DNA from: Polytrichum commune
Taxonomy: Eukaryota > Streptophyta > Polytrichopsida > Polytrichales > Polytrichaceae
NCBI GenBank assembly: GCA_950295325.1
Contig: OX485804.1
Coordinates: 57,166,001 to 57,230,000 of the forward strand
Direction: 5' to 3'
Length of the DNA stretch: 64,000 bases
In this document: positions 36,203 through 48,827 of the stretch, piece after piece
How positions within the stretch are numbered: position 1 is the stretch's first letter
Layout: the number at the start of each line of letters is the position of its first letter
Translations under genes and position numbers: made by a program
The notes under the pieces: model-generated
The model's database searches: none
Seen by the model: only the letters and a program-made list of their open reading frames with translations
What the model was told of the DNA's origin: nothing

Positions 36203-37640
36203 TTATGCTTCTTGTGAGTTTCCAAAGAGAACAAACAACCTTCAAAACTAGACGTAGTAATGGTATGGTATGGGCCCCGGGCTAGATCATATCCTCATGC
36301 GGTTGGACCCCGCCCTTCCACGCCTCCTTCACTGTCCGGTCTTTCTGCCTGCACATGCATGGAAACTCTTCCCTGTTGGGAACCAATGTGACAATAATAC
36401 CCAGTCACTTAAGCCATTAAGCTCCTTTGGCATGTGAAGGAAGTCCGTCAATTAACCTCGGAACTCCATCTACACACATGGTGCTTGCCATCAGTACGCT
36501 CAATAGTATCTTCCTCTTACATAGTCAAAACGCAAGACTATTATCATCTCAAGTATCCCAATATGCTTTGCTAAATGTCATGATGCGAAGGAAAAAAATT
36601 CACTTAATGAAGTTACTTATGTTGACGAATAAAATCATTTTTGACAATCAACACGCTTGACACTTTGAGACCTTTAGGCATCTAGTTTAGGCCCTTCGCA
36701 AATAGTGTACGTGACACTAACTAAATACCACAAACAATGGTGTAGCGAAATGAGTTAGGATTAATCAACCCTAAACACATAGACGGTAGGGTTTCACTGA
36801 ATCCTGAGCCCTTATGGACCTCGACCGCGTGGTACCATGGTGAACTGAAACCGCCTTTGTATTACAACCAATAATGAGTTTTTAGAGAACAACAACATGG
36901 CCAAAGTGCAACACCTTCATTAGACCTCAACGAAGGCATCGTTCTTAACGTGGATGCAATGGATTTGTGGAATTGATGAAAACCAAATGCTTATGCTTCA
37001 ATGTGAAGTGAATCCATGAGGAGTAGCCATGAATAATCATAGATAAAACAAGGACGAGCTTGGATTCAAGTTTGCAATTAATCTTGCGGCCTCAGAAAAG
37101 AGAAACTACTTTATCAAACAAGCCACGGCTACAACTTACATATGTGATTTACATGCAATTCATTGAGTCTCTGTTAACTTAACCAAGTTTGTGAGGAAAA
37201 ACCGTTCCTTTTAGGTATTTTTCACATTCTCATAACATTATTTAGATTCATAACAATTTTTTGTGGGATTGACAATATTCCATAGAATATTCTTCACATT
37301 TGGACCAAATAAAGGGCATAATGGGCATACTTGACATCCACACGACCATGTGCAATCATACATGTGCATGGAAACCAAGGCAATTTATATTATCATCCAC
37401 ATAAGAAAAAAATCCTTAAAAAAATATAGACCTTAAAGACTAAATATAACCAAACTCAAGATGTTTAAAGGAACAATGACATTTGTGACCAAACTCAATA
37501 GCTTAGGCCAGACAATCAAAACCTTTTCCAAACAAATTATTGAAATGATTAAACATTACCAATAAAAAGGTTAAAGATACATGCTATAAAACAATGCTCA
37601 ACTTTTGAATTAAAAACATTGAAATATATATATATATATG
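36203..37640. other. gene-free flank
   Basis: No supported gene. It contains one partial family A MITE at 36478-36745; the remainder is AT-rich without recognisable features. Confidence 0.5.
36478..36745 (+). mobile_element. MITE-like element, family A, right-end copy
   Basis: It keeps CATCAGTACGCTCAATAGTA, ATCCCAATATGCT, GAAGTTACTTATGTTGACGA, CATCTAGTTTAGGCCCTT and the terminal AAATACCACAAACAATGGTG. The left half is missing or too diverged to place. Confidence 0.55.
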
Positions 37641-37649
37641 ATAGAGATA

Positions 37650-38049
37650 GAAAGTCCGAATAGACCATCTATGGCTTTGTCCTTGTGAGCATAGCATGGG
37701 GCACGCAGTCTTTACATGATTCATTTGTCATGAATAATGATCACTACCTCCAATGGCCGAGTCCTTAGTAATGCCCTATTCTTATAGTATACATGACAAT
37801 GGGCCTCCTAAATGTTGATATGTTCATGTAATGTTGTTGATGGGCATTGCAAGGATCTGTTCCCACATAATGTATTTCATAAAGTAATTTGTATCTAATA
37901 CACTTGCTACACCTTGCAAACTTATCCTCATGTTTCTTTGTAATATACTCATTGATCTGTTGTATTTTAATAACTCTCAACTTTGATAAAGATATTTGTC
38001 CACATCCAACCTTGACGTTGGCATGCATATTATGAATTGTGTAGGACAC
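37650..38049 (-). pseudogene. decayed DUF7869-type fragment
   Basis: The minus-strand translation VGCGQISLSKLRVIKIQQIN followed by KKHEDKFARCSKC corresponds to VNDKCGLQPISLSTLSQIRQ and KRAGDNFARCGKC in the intact protein at 14597-17790. Further downstream, across frame breaks, pieces equivalent to the IIHDK..H.KTA.P segment can still be read near 37670-37760. Stops and shifts make it non-functional. It lies in the same orientation relative to the HAD remnant at 40030 as in the intact element. Confidence 0.7.
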
Positions 38050-38220
38050 AACATGAATTTACATGCATGACATATTAAATAGGCGCAAACACAATCACTT
38101 TGAAGGTCAACAATGATCTTGGAGATCACCATGAACTTTTACCGTCCATGTTTATTAGTTTTTTACGATCATTGTAAACAATTTGGACCACTAGGCCTTG
38201 AATATTCTAGGAGACGGTTG

Positions 38221-39422
38221 GGTGCAAGCATGGTAAAGTGGCTCTGGTATCTGAAGACCATAATTTTTTTGGTCAAATGCCTAAAAATAATAGAAAAATG
38301 TTGTTTAAGTTGAATATTCTTCATGATAACTCTATTGTTGTGTTAAGCACTCAAATGTAAGAATGGGAGCAACCACAATCAAGTATACGGTAAAAGTGCT
38401 CCGGTATACTAAAACCATAGATTTTTTGGTCAAACGCTAAAAGTAGTAGCAAAGTGTTATTTAAATTGATTTTTTTCTTCTTCCCATAGTGCCCTTTATT
38501 GTTGTGTTCGACACTCAAATATAGAATATCAAGATGAGATCTTCAAAACTTATCATTAAAAGTATTGCTCAAAGGTAATGGCTAGATCTGGTTTGGATGT
38601 AGATTTCATGACCTTAAATATTTTGAAGTTGTATTTTTTTCACATTTCTTGAATTCTTTATAAACTTGAGGGCATCACTACAAATGTTTTAGAAAAAAAC
38701 AGCTTTAATATAATTTTATCACGTTTCAAAATAAAAATAAAATTATATGTTCAATACATCTACTTGCACCGTCTTCTAAAATATGTAAACTTCTCATGAA
38801 CTTTTTTTTTGGTTGATATAAATTGCTTGGCTTTGTAGATCAATGTGTTTTTCAAATGTTTATGATTTATTCCTTCACAAAATATAAAGTTAGTATTTTT
38901 ATTTTGAATCACTTTCACTTAAAACTTATTTAGGGTAATAAAGTTGTGTACTTGACCATGCTTGCACCTACATGCCAAGATGAGATCTTCATAAACTTAT
39001 CATTAAAAGTAATGCTCAAAAGCAAATGACTATATTTGTGTTTTTCGAGGTAAATTTAATAACCTTAATTGATTTGAATATGATTTTTTTCTTCATATTC
39101 CTTGAATTCATTAGACACCTGAGGCCATCATCAATTTTTTTTGGTAGAAAACCATCAATTCAATGTAATTCTATCAATTTTTTTTTTTTGATAATTAGTT
39201 CAATATCACCACTTGCACACTCACTTGCACTGTCTTCTAAATTATGTAGTTTTTATTGAATTTTTTTTTGTCAACATTAATAACTTGGATTTATAGGTCA
39301 ATGTGTTTTAAAAATATTTGTGGAATTTTTAAACAAAATTCAAAGTTAGTATATTGTTTTAGGTTACTTTCACTTGAACATGTACAAGGATCAAGAGGTA
39401 TCCACTTTACCGTGCTTGCATC
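38221..39422. mobile_element. 1.2-kb TIR element with CGGTTG target duplication
   Basis: The ends GGTGCAAGCATGGTAAAGTG and, reverse complemented, GATGCAAGCACGGTAAAGTG match at 18 of 20 positions. CGGTTG flanks both sides (38215-38220 and 39423-39428). Inside are two diverged direct copies of about 405 bp, 38529-38935 and 38977-39385, with long T runs. It has no coding capacity and interrupts the decayed giant-element sequence. Confidence 0.72.
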
Positions 39423-40029
39423 CGGTTGGAACTTTCATCCTCTTGTAATGTTCAATTTTCTTGTCGTTTGACATAAACATTATGTTTGTTGCAAATTTAC
39501 TCTATGATATACAAGGTCAATGTGAATGTTATCAATTAAATCATTGTTTATGCATATTTCTAGGGGATCATTGAGAAAATTATGATTGATGAGGCAACAT
39601 GCTTGCATTGTTCTTGTACACTAACTTGCACACCAACTTGCCACTGCCCTTGTTGTTTATACCAAATTATGACAATCTAGTCACACTCTCAAATGCTCAT
39701 TTAAGATGTGACTTTGAATCAATAATGCTGTACAAAAGAAATCGTGGTAGTATTAATTTGTTGTCACTTAAAGTTGCTTTCATTGTGATTAAATTCATTA
39801 TCGTATGGAATTCCACGTGTCCAATGAAGAGATAAACTTACACCTCAATGAACTATCCTAGAGTTATGACGAGGTTGGCTAAAATGAGGACAATACCGTG
39901 ATTTCTAAGCGTGTTGATGTATGATGTAGCGACTGGAAGAATCTCAATGTTGTTCCACTTCATAAACCATGTCTACACTTGATGAAATGAACCTACAATT
40001 ATAGGACCTAAGGTTGTTAGAGTTAGGCC

Positions 40030-40435
40030 AAAGGACATGAGTTTTTGTCTCGTATTTTTGATGTAACCTACTTGTGCATTTGGAGTTTCATGAAATTAAG
40101 CACAGTAGAATTGATCTTTGTTTTCCTAATCAAGGGTTCAAGACAACCGTGCTTGGTGTTCAATCAAGAATCTTGCCAACTACTTCACAATGGGAAGGGA
40201 GGTGTTGTGCTAGAAGTAGTATAGGGCCTTATAATAGTTTTTGAAGTGCTTCTCCAAGGTACTTTGGTCAAGACAAATCCCATTGTATGGATGTCATTTA
40301 GGTTCTAGACTTGTGGCAGAGAGTACTCTTCTTGTAGATGATAGTCCTGCCAAGAGCAATTTGAACCTTCTTGATAACCTAAAATTCCATATGTCTTGGA
40401 ACCTTTTCAACAAGGGAGATACTTCAACCTCTTAA
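40030..40435 (+). pseudogene. decayed FCP1-like HAD fragment
   Basis: The plus-strand reading gives FDVTYLCIWSFMKLSTVELI and later ESTLLVDDSPAKSNLNLLDN. These match FYVCIWSSMKKSTVDLV and ENTVLVDDSPYKGACNPPGN of the intact HAD exon at 34095-34883. Frame breaks and a stop separate the two pieces. Together with 37650-38049 it shows that a second copy of the giant element once lay here. Confidence 0.78.
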
Positions 40436-41621
40436 GATAGTTGATCCGTATCTTCTAGGAGTTGCATCACACTCGGGTAGCGTTCCTCAATTCATAGCAA
40501 AGTACCAAAAATGGCAAAGTCCTCTACATCATAGGTCCAATTTGTAAAAATATCTCCGCGGCCATGCACGATAAGATAGAATTATAGATTGATTGTACAT
40601 ATGATTTAATCTATTCTTTGTATATTCAAATGATTGGACATATAATATGAAAGGGTTTTTTTGTTATTATGGTTTTGTTTCCTATTCTAAATGTGTACAT
40701 GTTGTTTTTGCTAAACGTTACCCTTGTATAGGGAGCTGCAATGGTTTTAGGTGGCTCGCACTCAATGTCAATTGCAAGAGTGCATAAATACACCACACAA
40801 ACCCCTTTGGACAACATATACTCAATTCTATTAAAATTGGTTTTTCTTTTTGCTATTGATGCAACATCTACTTTTGATTTTTTGAAAAGGGGCTTAGAGG
40901 ATGGTGTTGTGAATACCCCCCCCTCTAGCCAGATACCAATGATCATTAAATCCCCATCTCCTTCTCTGTTGAGAGGTTGTGTGGCTAGAGCAACTTCCTC
41001 TAGTCGTATGAACGATCATGTTCCATACATGAGAATTCAAATGGAAAAAGTTACAAGCCATAAAAGGGGGGGGGGTGCTATCATGTGAGCGGTGAGCAAT
41101 GAGCGGTAAGTTGTGAGCAGTGAAGGAAAAAATACATTTGGAATTACATCCAATATTATCCTATAACCGTGATATTTTGGCATAATTAGTTGCATATTTC
41201 TTCATAATGATAGTAGTGGGGGAGTGCAAACAAAATGAAATGAACCTAATGAATCTCTTATAGTTCTACTTTCAAAATCAATAACCACAAGATTGGCATA
41301 AGGGTTTCATAATGAATATTAATGTTGTTGCTAGATTCAACAAAATGAATGCAAACACATTCCAAGTATTGAGAAATGAATTGATGTAGGAGTTGTTTGG
41401 GAAGAAACTAAGTAATTTGGGCATATCGTTTATGAATGTGAGGAAATTTCTCACATAATATCAATGTCCACTAGTTGTGGTAATTAAAAAACAATGCAAA
41501 GCAATGGCCTTAATTTTTTGTTTTATTAGAATGCCAAATCCAATGCCGTTCATGTTCCAAACCAACCATATCCAATCCAATCCAATCCAATCAAACATAT
41601 GCTGGATGATATTGTCAACTA

Positions 41622-42728
41622 TCTACATGCCCCATTGTCCTCCGATGCCTCTAAGTGGAACAACGTCTCCACATTGGAATTAAACTTGTGAGACTTTGGG
41701 TGATGTGTAGGTGTTGATATGGCCGCTTGTGCAAGAGCAACGCTCTCCACATATACGAGAAGCAACAATGACCTAGGAGGGGACAATAGTTGCTCCATCA
41801 TCTTGCCAACACTGCATTTATATATACATAATGATATACATAATGTAATTACTTTGATGATACAAAAATTCACAAAAATCAAAAAATTCAAATAGGTTGG
41901 ATAAAACTCACGTACTCAAACGTGATTTCCTTGCTACTTTGTGAGGAGGTTCATCATCTTCATCCAATGAAGGTGGTTGAGATGATTGACCAAGTACGAG
42001 ATTCTGAGATGAAAACTCGCGAAGCGGTTGAAGTATGTTATTAAATATGAGATCATCTGCCTGATAAACAACCAGATGGTGTCCACTCTTACAACATGCG
42101 TGGACAGAAGCACCTGAAATGAAATTTAAATAAATAAATAAATTCAGTATATGTTCTATAAGCATTACAATGGATGGTAGAAAGTCCATTTAAATGTGAA
42201 GGTAGACTTATTGAACGTTAATGATAGACATTAAGATTGTAAACCCACTGGTAGAAGTTGTGACATCAATGACCACCGCTCCACACTTATATAAAGCCTC
42301 AATAAACATTTGCATTAAAATAGGATGTTTTTCACGAGCACCTTCTACTTCCACTCTAGGCAATGACTCGGAAATTAACATTCGATAGATATAAGGTCAA
42401 ATTATTACTTCTAGTGTGGGTTGGGTATCCACTTCTTCAATGTCTTGGATATCAAGCCTCGTCTCACTAATAATTTCCACATCCTCATTCTCATAGATGT
42501 TAGTTGTTCTGTACCAATCCCATCTTTGAGGAGTTCCGCGTCTTCAAATGTTAGAGTTTGTGTGGTCACACATATGCCGCGCTTTGTAATTCTAGTCAAA
42601 TTCTTCCCCATCCTTGACTGCTCTAATGCTTTTCGTGTCGAACACTTGGAGGAACCCTTCCGTCTGCATTTCTTCAAGGGAGTTGAGAACTGTGAATGTG
42701 TGAACACATCTTTGTCGAGCATTTGCAC
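41622..42728 (-). pseudogene. methyltransferase-like gene remnant
   Basis: Minus-strand coding-like blocks at about 42728-42411, 42381-42240, 42119-41925 and 41814-41622. The second and third give VEVEGAREKHPILMQMFIEA and then CGAVVIDVTTST with ASVHACCKSGHHLVVYQADD. This arrangement resembles the motif-I region of DNA methyltransferases and the NLFGG segment of the ParB/MTase/HAD protein in the giant element. An acceptor (TTTCAG) precedes the third block, but the matching donor phase fails, so it is probably dead. No catalytic DPPY motif is visible. The last block could be the C-terminal exon. Confidence 0.45.
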
Positions 42729-43237
42729 AAATCAAATTGGTAATTAATTAGCAAAACAAATAGAAATTGAATGTCTCATGTTTGATTGTTGTTTTTCTTC
42801 AAGAATGAATTGCCCCTCCTCCACATCCATGTATATTTAATGTCATCATATAACAACAACAACATGCCTTAACCATTAGAATCTTAGGGTTTCACATTTC
42901 CATATGTTGTAGTCTATTTTTGGCCGTCATACATTTTGAATTTTTGCATAGATACATTGTATGTGGTGGAGTTCTTATTTAAGAAACATAATACCCTTGC
43001 ATTATTTCAAACCCTACTTGAGCTATCATTGCAATATTTCTAAGTTTTCTTAAATGTATGCCACATGAATTCTAATGATGGAACCACTAGTACTATCCAA
43101 ATTGTGTTATCAATATACAAAGATTATAAAGATGTATTGTCATTGTTGTTTGTGTCCACATTATTTTATGTTATGCATCATGTCATTTCTTGTGAGTCTG
43201 CATTGAATTTGTTTATCTTCCGATGATATCTCTTTGA

Positions 43238-46200
43238 GTGGGAGATTGCTCTATTCCTTTCATTCTTCCTTTGGGTACAAATGGTTTTGTAATGGTCCAA
43301 GAGAATTTGCTTAGTCGAAAGTTTAACTTTCGCCTTGGTACCATGTATGTGGAACAAGAATTATTTCAAAAGACTAGTGAGTTGTGCGAAACAATTTTGA
43401 TTCAAAAATCAAGAGTGTATAGTGGTTTTTTTTTGTCATTGGGCGCGGGCTCGTACAAAGTGATAGGATTGTTTGAATTGGAGATGGATTCATCCACAGT
43501 GTTGTTGACAAATGAGTCCATCACAACCACACTGCAAATACATTCTCTTCGCAAGGTTAAATTGGAGTTAGATGAAGTGGTGGTCCTTAGTGATTCAGAT
43601 GAAGATGGCATCCAAGTGGTGGACATTGTAGGGACTTCATCTTGTCCATTTCAATCTCCATGTTCTTTTACTTCTACATCTTTTGTACAAGCTCTACATG
43701 GCAATGACCCCTCCCCTTACAAGCCTCATGTTCATCCTACGTCATCCATATCTAATGTCCATATTTTGAAAGCCCTCAAAATCACCAAGTGTTGTAGAAG
43801 ATCCAAATCTGATCTCACAAATATTGACTTCGATAACATTATTATAGAGGATGTGAAGTATATGCCATCTTCTTTCAATGGGAATGTCCTTTTCATTTTG
43901 CCACCAATCAAGACTAGAATTCTAGATGCTTATGGCAAAGCAATGGATGACATGGAAAAGATTTACGACGGGCATGCTTGGTGCAGAACCAAAACAACAA
44001 ACATTTAGAATGAATTTGGTTTGATTTTTTGGAGGTCTTCACGCATTGGTCATCTCCAATGCCCTAACGACTCGTGTGAGTATCTTTCACGAAATGGTGG
44101 AGTTCGTAACTCTACCGAATGGATTGATATTACATCCACTCTTTTCATGGTTGGTACAGATCCACCAAAGACATCTAAGGTTCAATGCAAGGTATGTCAT
44201 GTTGCGTCCATTCACAATCGTCAAATATATCGTGTGTTTGTATCCACATGAGTGCTCACAATCACCCTGTGTTTATTGAAGTGTGTCGTGAATCACTAGA
44301 CGTGGCTTACCAGTGTATGGTAAATGAGGTGGCTAAAACTCCAACTGCAAAGAACTCAGCTATTGTTATGGTTGCTATTAGACAAAATTTGGCAAATTAC
44401 TTTCTCAAATCCCCTCTCCTAGGAGAAAAGAACCATCTTCATGGAACGTCCTAGGAGGTGGTAATGAATAAATTCTTCACTTTAGTTTCTCCTAACTGTA
44501 GGAATTTTGTGGCGGATTCAAAGCGTTTCATTCGTAGTGGGATGGGGTCCTTAGATAGCATCATGGTACTGAAAAACCACTTTGGGTTCAAATATGTGCA
44601 TGATAGTCAATTTCTAGGGCAATCCAAAGATAAGGTCTTTGTGTTTAAGATGTCGGTGGATCTTGCTAGAAGTGGAGTCTATTTGGTAAAGCGCATGCAG
44701 TGTAGAGGAGACATGGAAAATTCATGGATCATGTTTGACTATGTGAAGCCGTTACAAGATTGGCGTGTCACGTCTATGACAACAATTATTGCAAGGTTTT
44801 TACAATAGTGTGTTGTGATTTGTAATCGGAGGATGCTCGGGTTCAAACCGTTTTCTGGGAAAATTCAAATTTTGTCATGTTGGAGAATGGTGTCTCCAAT
44901 GTTAATTTCAAATGATTCATGGCGGACAGTGCCCAAGCAAATTGGATTGTTGTAAGGAAGATTTACGATGATGGTGACCCCTCCGTTCCTCTCAAGGTTC
45001 GCGAGCGTACATGTCTTTTCCATTGGTCTGCCAATTTGGATAAAATAACACAAAAATACATCCGACCTTTGTTGCAACATGAACACAAACAACTTTGTAA
45101 AGACTACAAGGACGCCAAAATTTTGGAGGACGCCGACATCAAATACCATGTCATACGGGCATGGGGGTTGTCATCAGGATGCCCTCCTTGGTTGTCAGAA
45201 TGGTTGGAATTTTGGCATTATCAATATAGACAATGGGGAGGTCACATGCTCATTGTAAGTTTTTTTCCCATATACAAGTGGCCCTCCTCTACTATTGATG
45301 AAATTGTTGTGTCATTTAATTTTTTTACTAAAATTATCTCCAATATGTACTATAGGATTTGACTTTGGATCAACGTACTGAGATGCCAACTTGCAACCGG
45401 CAGAAACAATACATAACAAGTGGCTGCAACAATCTAGGAACAAAATGACATGCTTGTACGAGGCAACCGTAGATGACATGATCCGCGCATTTATGCAAAT
45501 CGCAAATTATCATTCTTGGCTTAAAAGGGGTTTTTCAAGGAAAGGGCCAGATCAAGCATCATTGAAGCTCAAAGTTCCAGCGCACATTGGCGATCCCAAT
45601 TCCTTGCAGAGGCAATGAGGTCATACCCTGGGGCAGAGGATTTTAATACAAGAAATTGTGCACTAAAGGGCTCTGAGTTGTTTGGATCAACCAAGAGGAA
45701 ATTAGACTTATCGCCTGGATTTGAGTATGATTCTTATCGTCTCGACAAAGTGAATTACTCCATCCCTCACTTTAATACAAGGTCAACGAGGGCACGCATA
45801 GATGAATCCTTCAAGCATGATGAGAATGTGGTGTCTCACACAACTAATGTGTTGGAGTCAAAGTGTCATGAATCCCAAAGGTGTATTTTACGATTGCCTT
45901 ATTCGTCCAAGAAAAAGTGTCAGACATTGCAGGCAAATGCTGGACATTCATGTAGGGTTAAAGTCGGGAAAAGTACACATGGCACACTTGCGTCAACTTA
46001 CACAGGCATGGAGAAGGAATACCGTACCAACAACCACGTTCCTTCAAATTTTTGGTTTTGTGCAGATGACATTAATCGATGCGTGAAGGGGAGCAAGAAA
46101 AAATGGGTGTTTGATTGGCCAAATCTCCCTAAGGTGTGGCCGGTGGAGGTTGGTACAAATCCTACACGGGAGGAGGTGTTTGCATTGGAAGATGCGGGGT

Positions 46201-46730
46201 TTCAACTGCAACAGAGAGAGGCACTATCACCATGTCGTCGATTGAGAACAATGACAAACCTCCCCATCCCTCGCTCACATTTCCGTGTTCCTCCAAACCC
46301 AAATGCGCACCTAAACACACGGTTTTCCAAGGCAGTTCGACGGAACATGGCAACACCATTATCAGAGCACAAGAATAAATGGGAGAGCGCATTACACATG
46401 GATGGGTATTATGTGGTTGGTGTGACTCCCATTCCATACCCCGGATACGGATGCATCATAACCATAGTTTCCAAAGAGGAGAAGACATACCTTGTATCCA
46501 TTGCAGATATTCCATAATGCACTTGCCCAAACTTTGCGAAAATGTTGTCTTTGGCAATGGGAAAGAGGGGTCAATGGATTTCATGTAGTCACTTGTATTA
46601 CGTGTTTAGGTATTTGTGCAAGGTTGACTATGCCACTGACAAGTTCATTCATGCGCCGACATTTAGCTACAATGAGGTAATGCGTCTTCTTGAGCTCACG
46701 GGTGTTGCAGAAAAGATGTAGTGGCATAAG
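43238..46730 (+). pseudogene. MULE-like transposase with SWIM finger, broken
   Basis: Collinear coding segments in shifting frames. About 43238-44010 is an N-terminal acidic region. About 44010-44280 is a zinc-binding segment with CPNDSCEYLS, VQCKVCHVAS and HNHPV. About 44760-45360 is the catalytic core, with ACHVYDNNYCKVFTIVCCDL, FMADSAQANWIVVRKIYDDG and CLFHWSANLDKITQKYI. About 45390-46720 is the C-terminal part, with NLQPAETIHNKWLQQSR and finally CTCPNF...WISCSHLYYVF, a SWIM-type CxC..CxH finger. An in-frame TAA lies at 46515-46517 just before the finger, and frameshifts occur near 44010, 44455, 44770-44910 and 45360. It is therefore not expressed as one protein. The family link to MULE/FAR1-like transposases is by motif order. 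Confidence 0.75.
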
Positions 46731-47084
46731 GGTGAAGGGCATGGATGCAATTATTCCTCACTTTTACCTATACATTAATATATGTGTATATCCATATGAA
46801 ATGTACGTAGTGCAAACTGATGATGCAACTAAATAGTTGTTTGTCACAATAAAGTGCTTGAAATTTCAATAAAGTGCCTATCACCGTGGATCAACAAACT
46901 TCTTGAAATCCATGGTAATAGGGCCAAGTTTGATAATTTGTTGGTCCACAATGTTGTTTTCATAATATATAATCCAACTATATTGGAATGTTTTCCTTTG
47001 AAATCCTATTATTGGTCATTTTGTTGATCACTGCTCACATGTTACCGCTCACTTCTCACCACTCACCGCTCACATGCTAGTTTC

Positions 47085-47960
47085 CCTCGCCAGAAAAGGA
47101 TGGTTGACATGATGTGGAGCTATTGGGATGATCTTCAAGTACAGAAAGACATGCCTTCACTTCCCAATGAAGTGGCTAACCTTGTATGTATTTTTTTGTG
47201 AAATCTAATTTTCCATATCTTACAATTTAAAAATTAATACGTCTCGTGGCTACTTTGTGCCACAATTATTTGATGTTGATGTATTGAATGTATCTAGTGT
47301 TTCAACTTTTTATCGAAAATAATATAATTGGGTGAGTGTATTCGGATATTAAGAGCAAGTCATGTGTCATGGGACCAAGAATGAGAGCATCAAAACAACA
47401 AGACAAATCTTTAAAGCCAATACAGCCAAAATTACCTTGGCCCAGTAGATCCCAATCAACATCACATAGTTTTTGCATGTCATGTTCACTTCAAATAGAA
47501 GGGTATGAGTTTTGGAGGTATGGTTGTAAGGAAGGAATATTTAGAAATATGGAGATGATGAAGAGGAGGAATGAGAATGAGATTTAGTTTTTGTTGTTCC
47601 ATATGTATATAGAATCCATGATTAAGATTTGAGATTAATATCTCAATGTGGTTCAATTATGGTAGCTAACATTGTAATTGTTTCTACCTAGAAACATTTC
47701 CTATATATATATATATATAGATATGAAGGAAAATGTTCTTTTGAATATATGAACTTTTCAAACATGTAACTTCTTCTCTCTTATGTAGGACGCTTATTTT
47801 GTGTTGTGATTGGTGTTTCTTTTTGTCCCATAACTAATGTGATGTTGCATGTAGCCTTATCTTAGTGTTCGCTCACCATATTATAGTAACACATTGATAT
47901 TTTAAAGATAAATTAATGTAAAAATCATATGATTGTCTCAAATTAGTGAAGATGGTGTTC
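47085..47960. other. unassigned coding-like fragments
   Basis: A short plus-strand exon-like segment at 47088-47183 (RMVDMMWSYWDDLQVQKDMP, then a GTATGT donor-like site) and a frame at 47336-47587 may be remnants of a gene cut by the 6-kb element. No family recognised. Confidence 0.25.
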
Positions 47961-47965
47961 TGACC

Positions 47966-48826
47966 TTCCATCCTCATCTGCAAATTGACATAGCCTCCCT
48001 CATTTGCAAATCTCATTTTACAGAATTTCTGCTTGACAAAAGACCATCTCCGTGGTTGTACAAAGTTAGGTCAAGATTGCGTTTTAACTTTCTGGAATAT
48101 ACACATCACATAGGAATTTTTGCAATTCCTGATTTCACAGCTGTGATCACTAAAGCATATATTCGTGCCATCAGCCCAGTAATCAGCAGCTGAGACAGGT
48201 TGGTGAGCCATGCATTCATGCACCTCATTTGTGAAAATGTCTTTGCTATTCTTCGATGCTCATCTGCAAATCGACATAGCCAAGTGCAGTTCTGAGATCT
48301 TTTGTTTACAAATCTCACATACAGATCGTTTTCTGCTTCATAGAAGATTATCAACCCTGTGGTACAAAATTAGCTGAAAATAAGATTTTAACTTTCTCAA
48401 ACAGACACATCACGTAGACTTGTGCAATTCCTGAATTCCACTACTGAGATTCCTGAAGCGTAATTTTGTGCCATCGACTCACTAATCACTACCTGAGACA
48501 GGTTCGTGAGAGCAGGAGCAGGAGCAGGCATGCATGCGTCCATGCACCTCACTGTGGATTCCTTTGCTAACCTAAGTTCGATCCTCATCTGCAAATCTCA
48601 CATACGGGTCATTTTCTGCTTGATCATCAACACTGTGGTACAAAGTTAAGTCAAGATTAGATATCAACATTAATCTCAAAACACACATTTCACATGGAAT
48701 TTTGCAATTCCTGATTCCACAGTGCATCAACAGTACTAAAGCATCATAATTTTGTGCCATTATATTCTCCACACTTGTCACGTACCTGAGACAGGTTTGT
48801 GGAGATTTGGAGCAGGAGTAGGTAAC
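47966..48826 (+). repeat. three tandem copies upstream of the S-protein gene
   Basis: Diverged copies begin with CCTCATCTGCAAAT or ATGCTCATCTGCAAAT at about 47970, 48260 and 48582 and end with CTGAGACAGGTT(C/T/G)GTG. Their lengths are roughly 290, 320 and 245 bp. The last copy ends directly at the start codon at 48828, so each copy once carried the proximal promoter and leader. Confidence 0.75.
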
Positions 48827-48827
48827 C

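Larger units (their letters stand above)
41078..47080. mobile_element. 6.0-kb MULE-like element with about 50-bp TIRs
   Basis: The left end 41078-41123 and right end 47028-47080 are imperfect inverted repeats built on CATGTGAGCGGTGAG, GAGCGGTAA and TGTGAGCAGTGA; the right copy has about 7 extra bases. Between them lie a broken transposase on the plus strand and a methyltransferase-like remnant on the minus strand. A run of G abuts the left end, and I could not find a 9-bp target duplication. MULE assignment rests on the transposase. Confidence 0.75.

Noticed and set aside
40741-41075. 115-residue plus-strand frame left of the 6-kb element
   Set aside because: No recognisable family; it might be part of the gene interrupted by the element, but the evidence is too thin to annotate.
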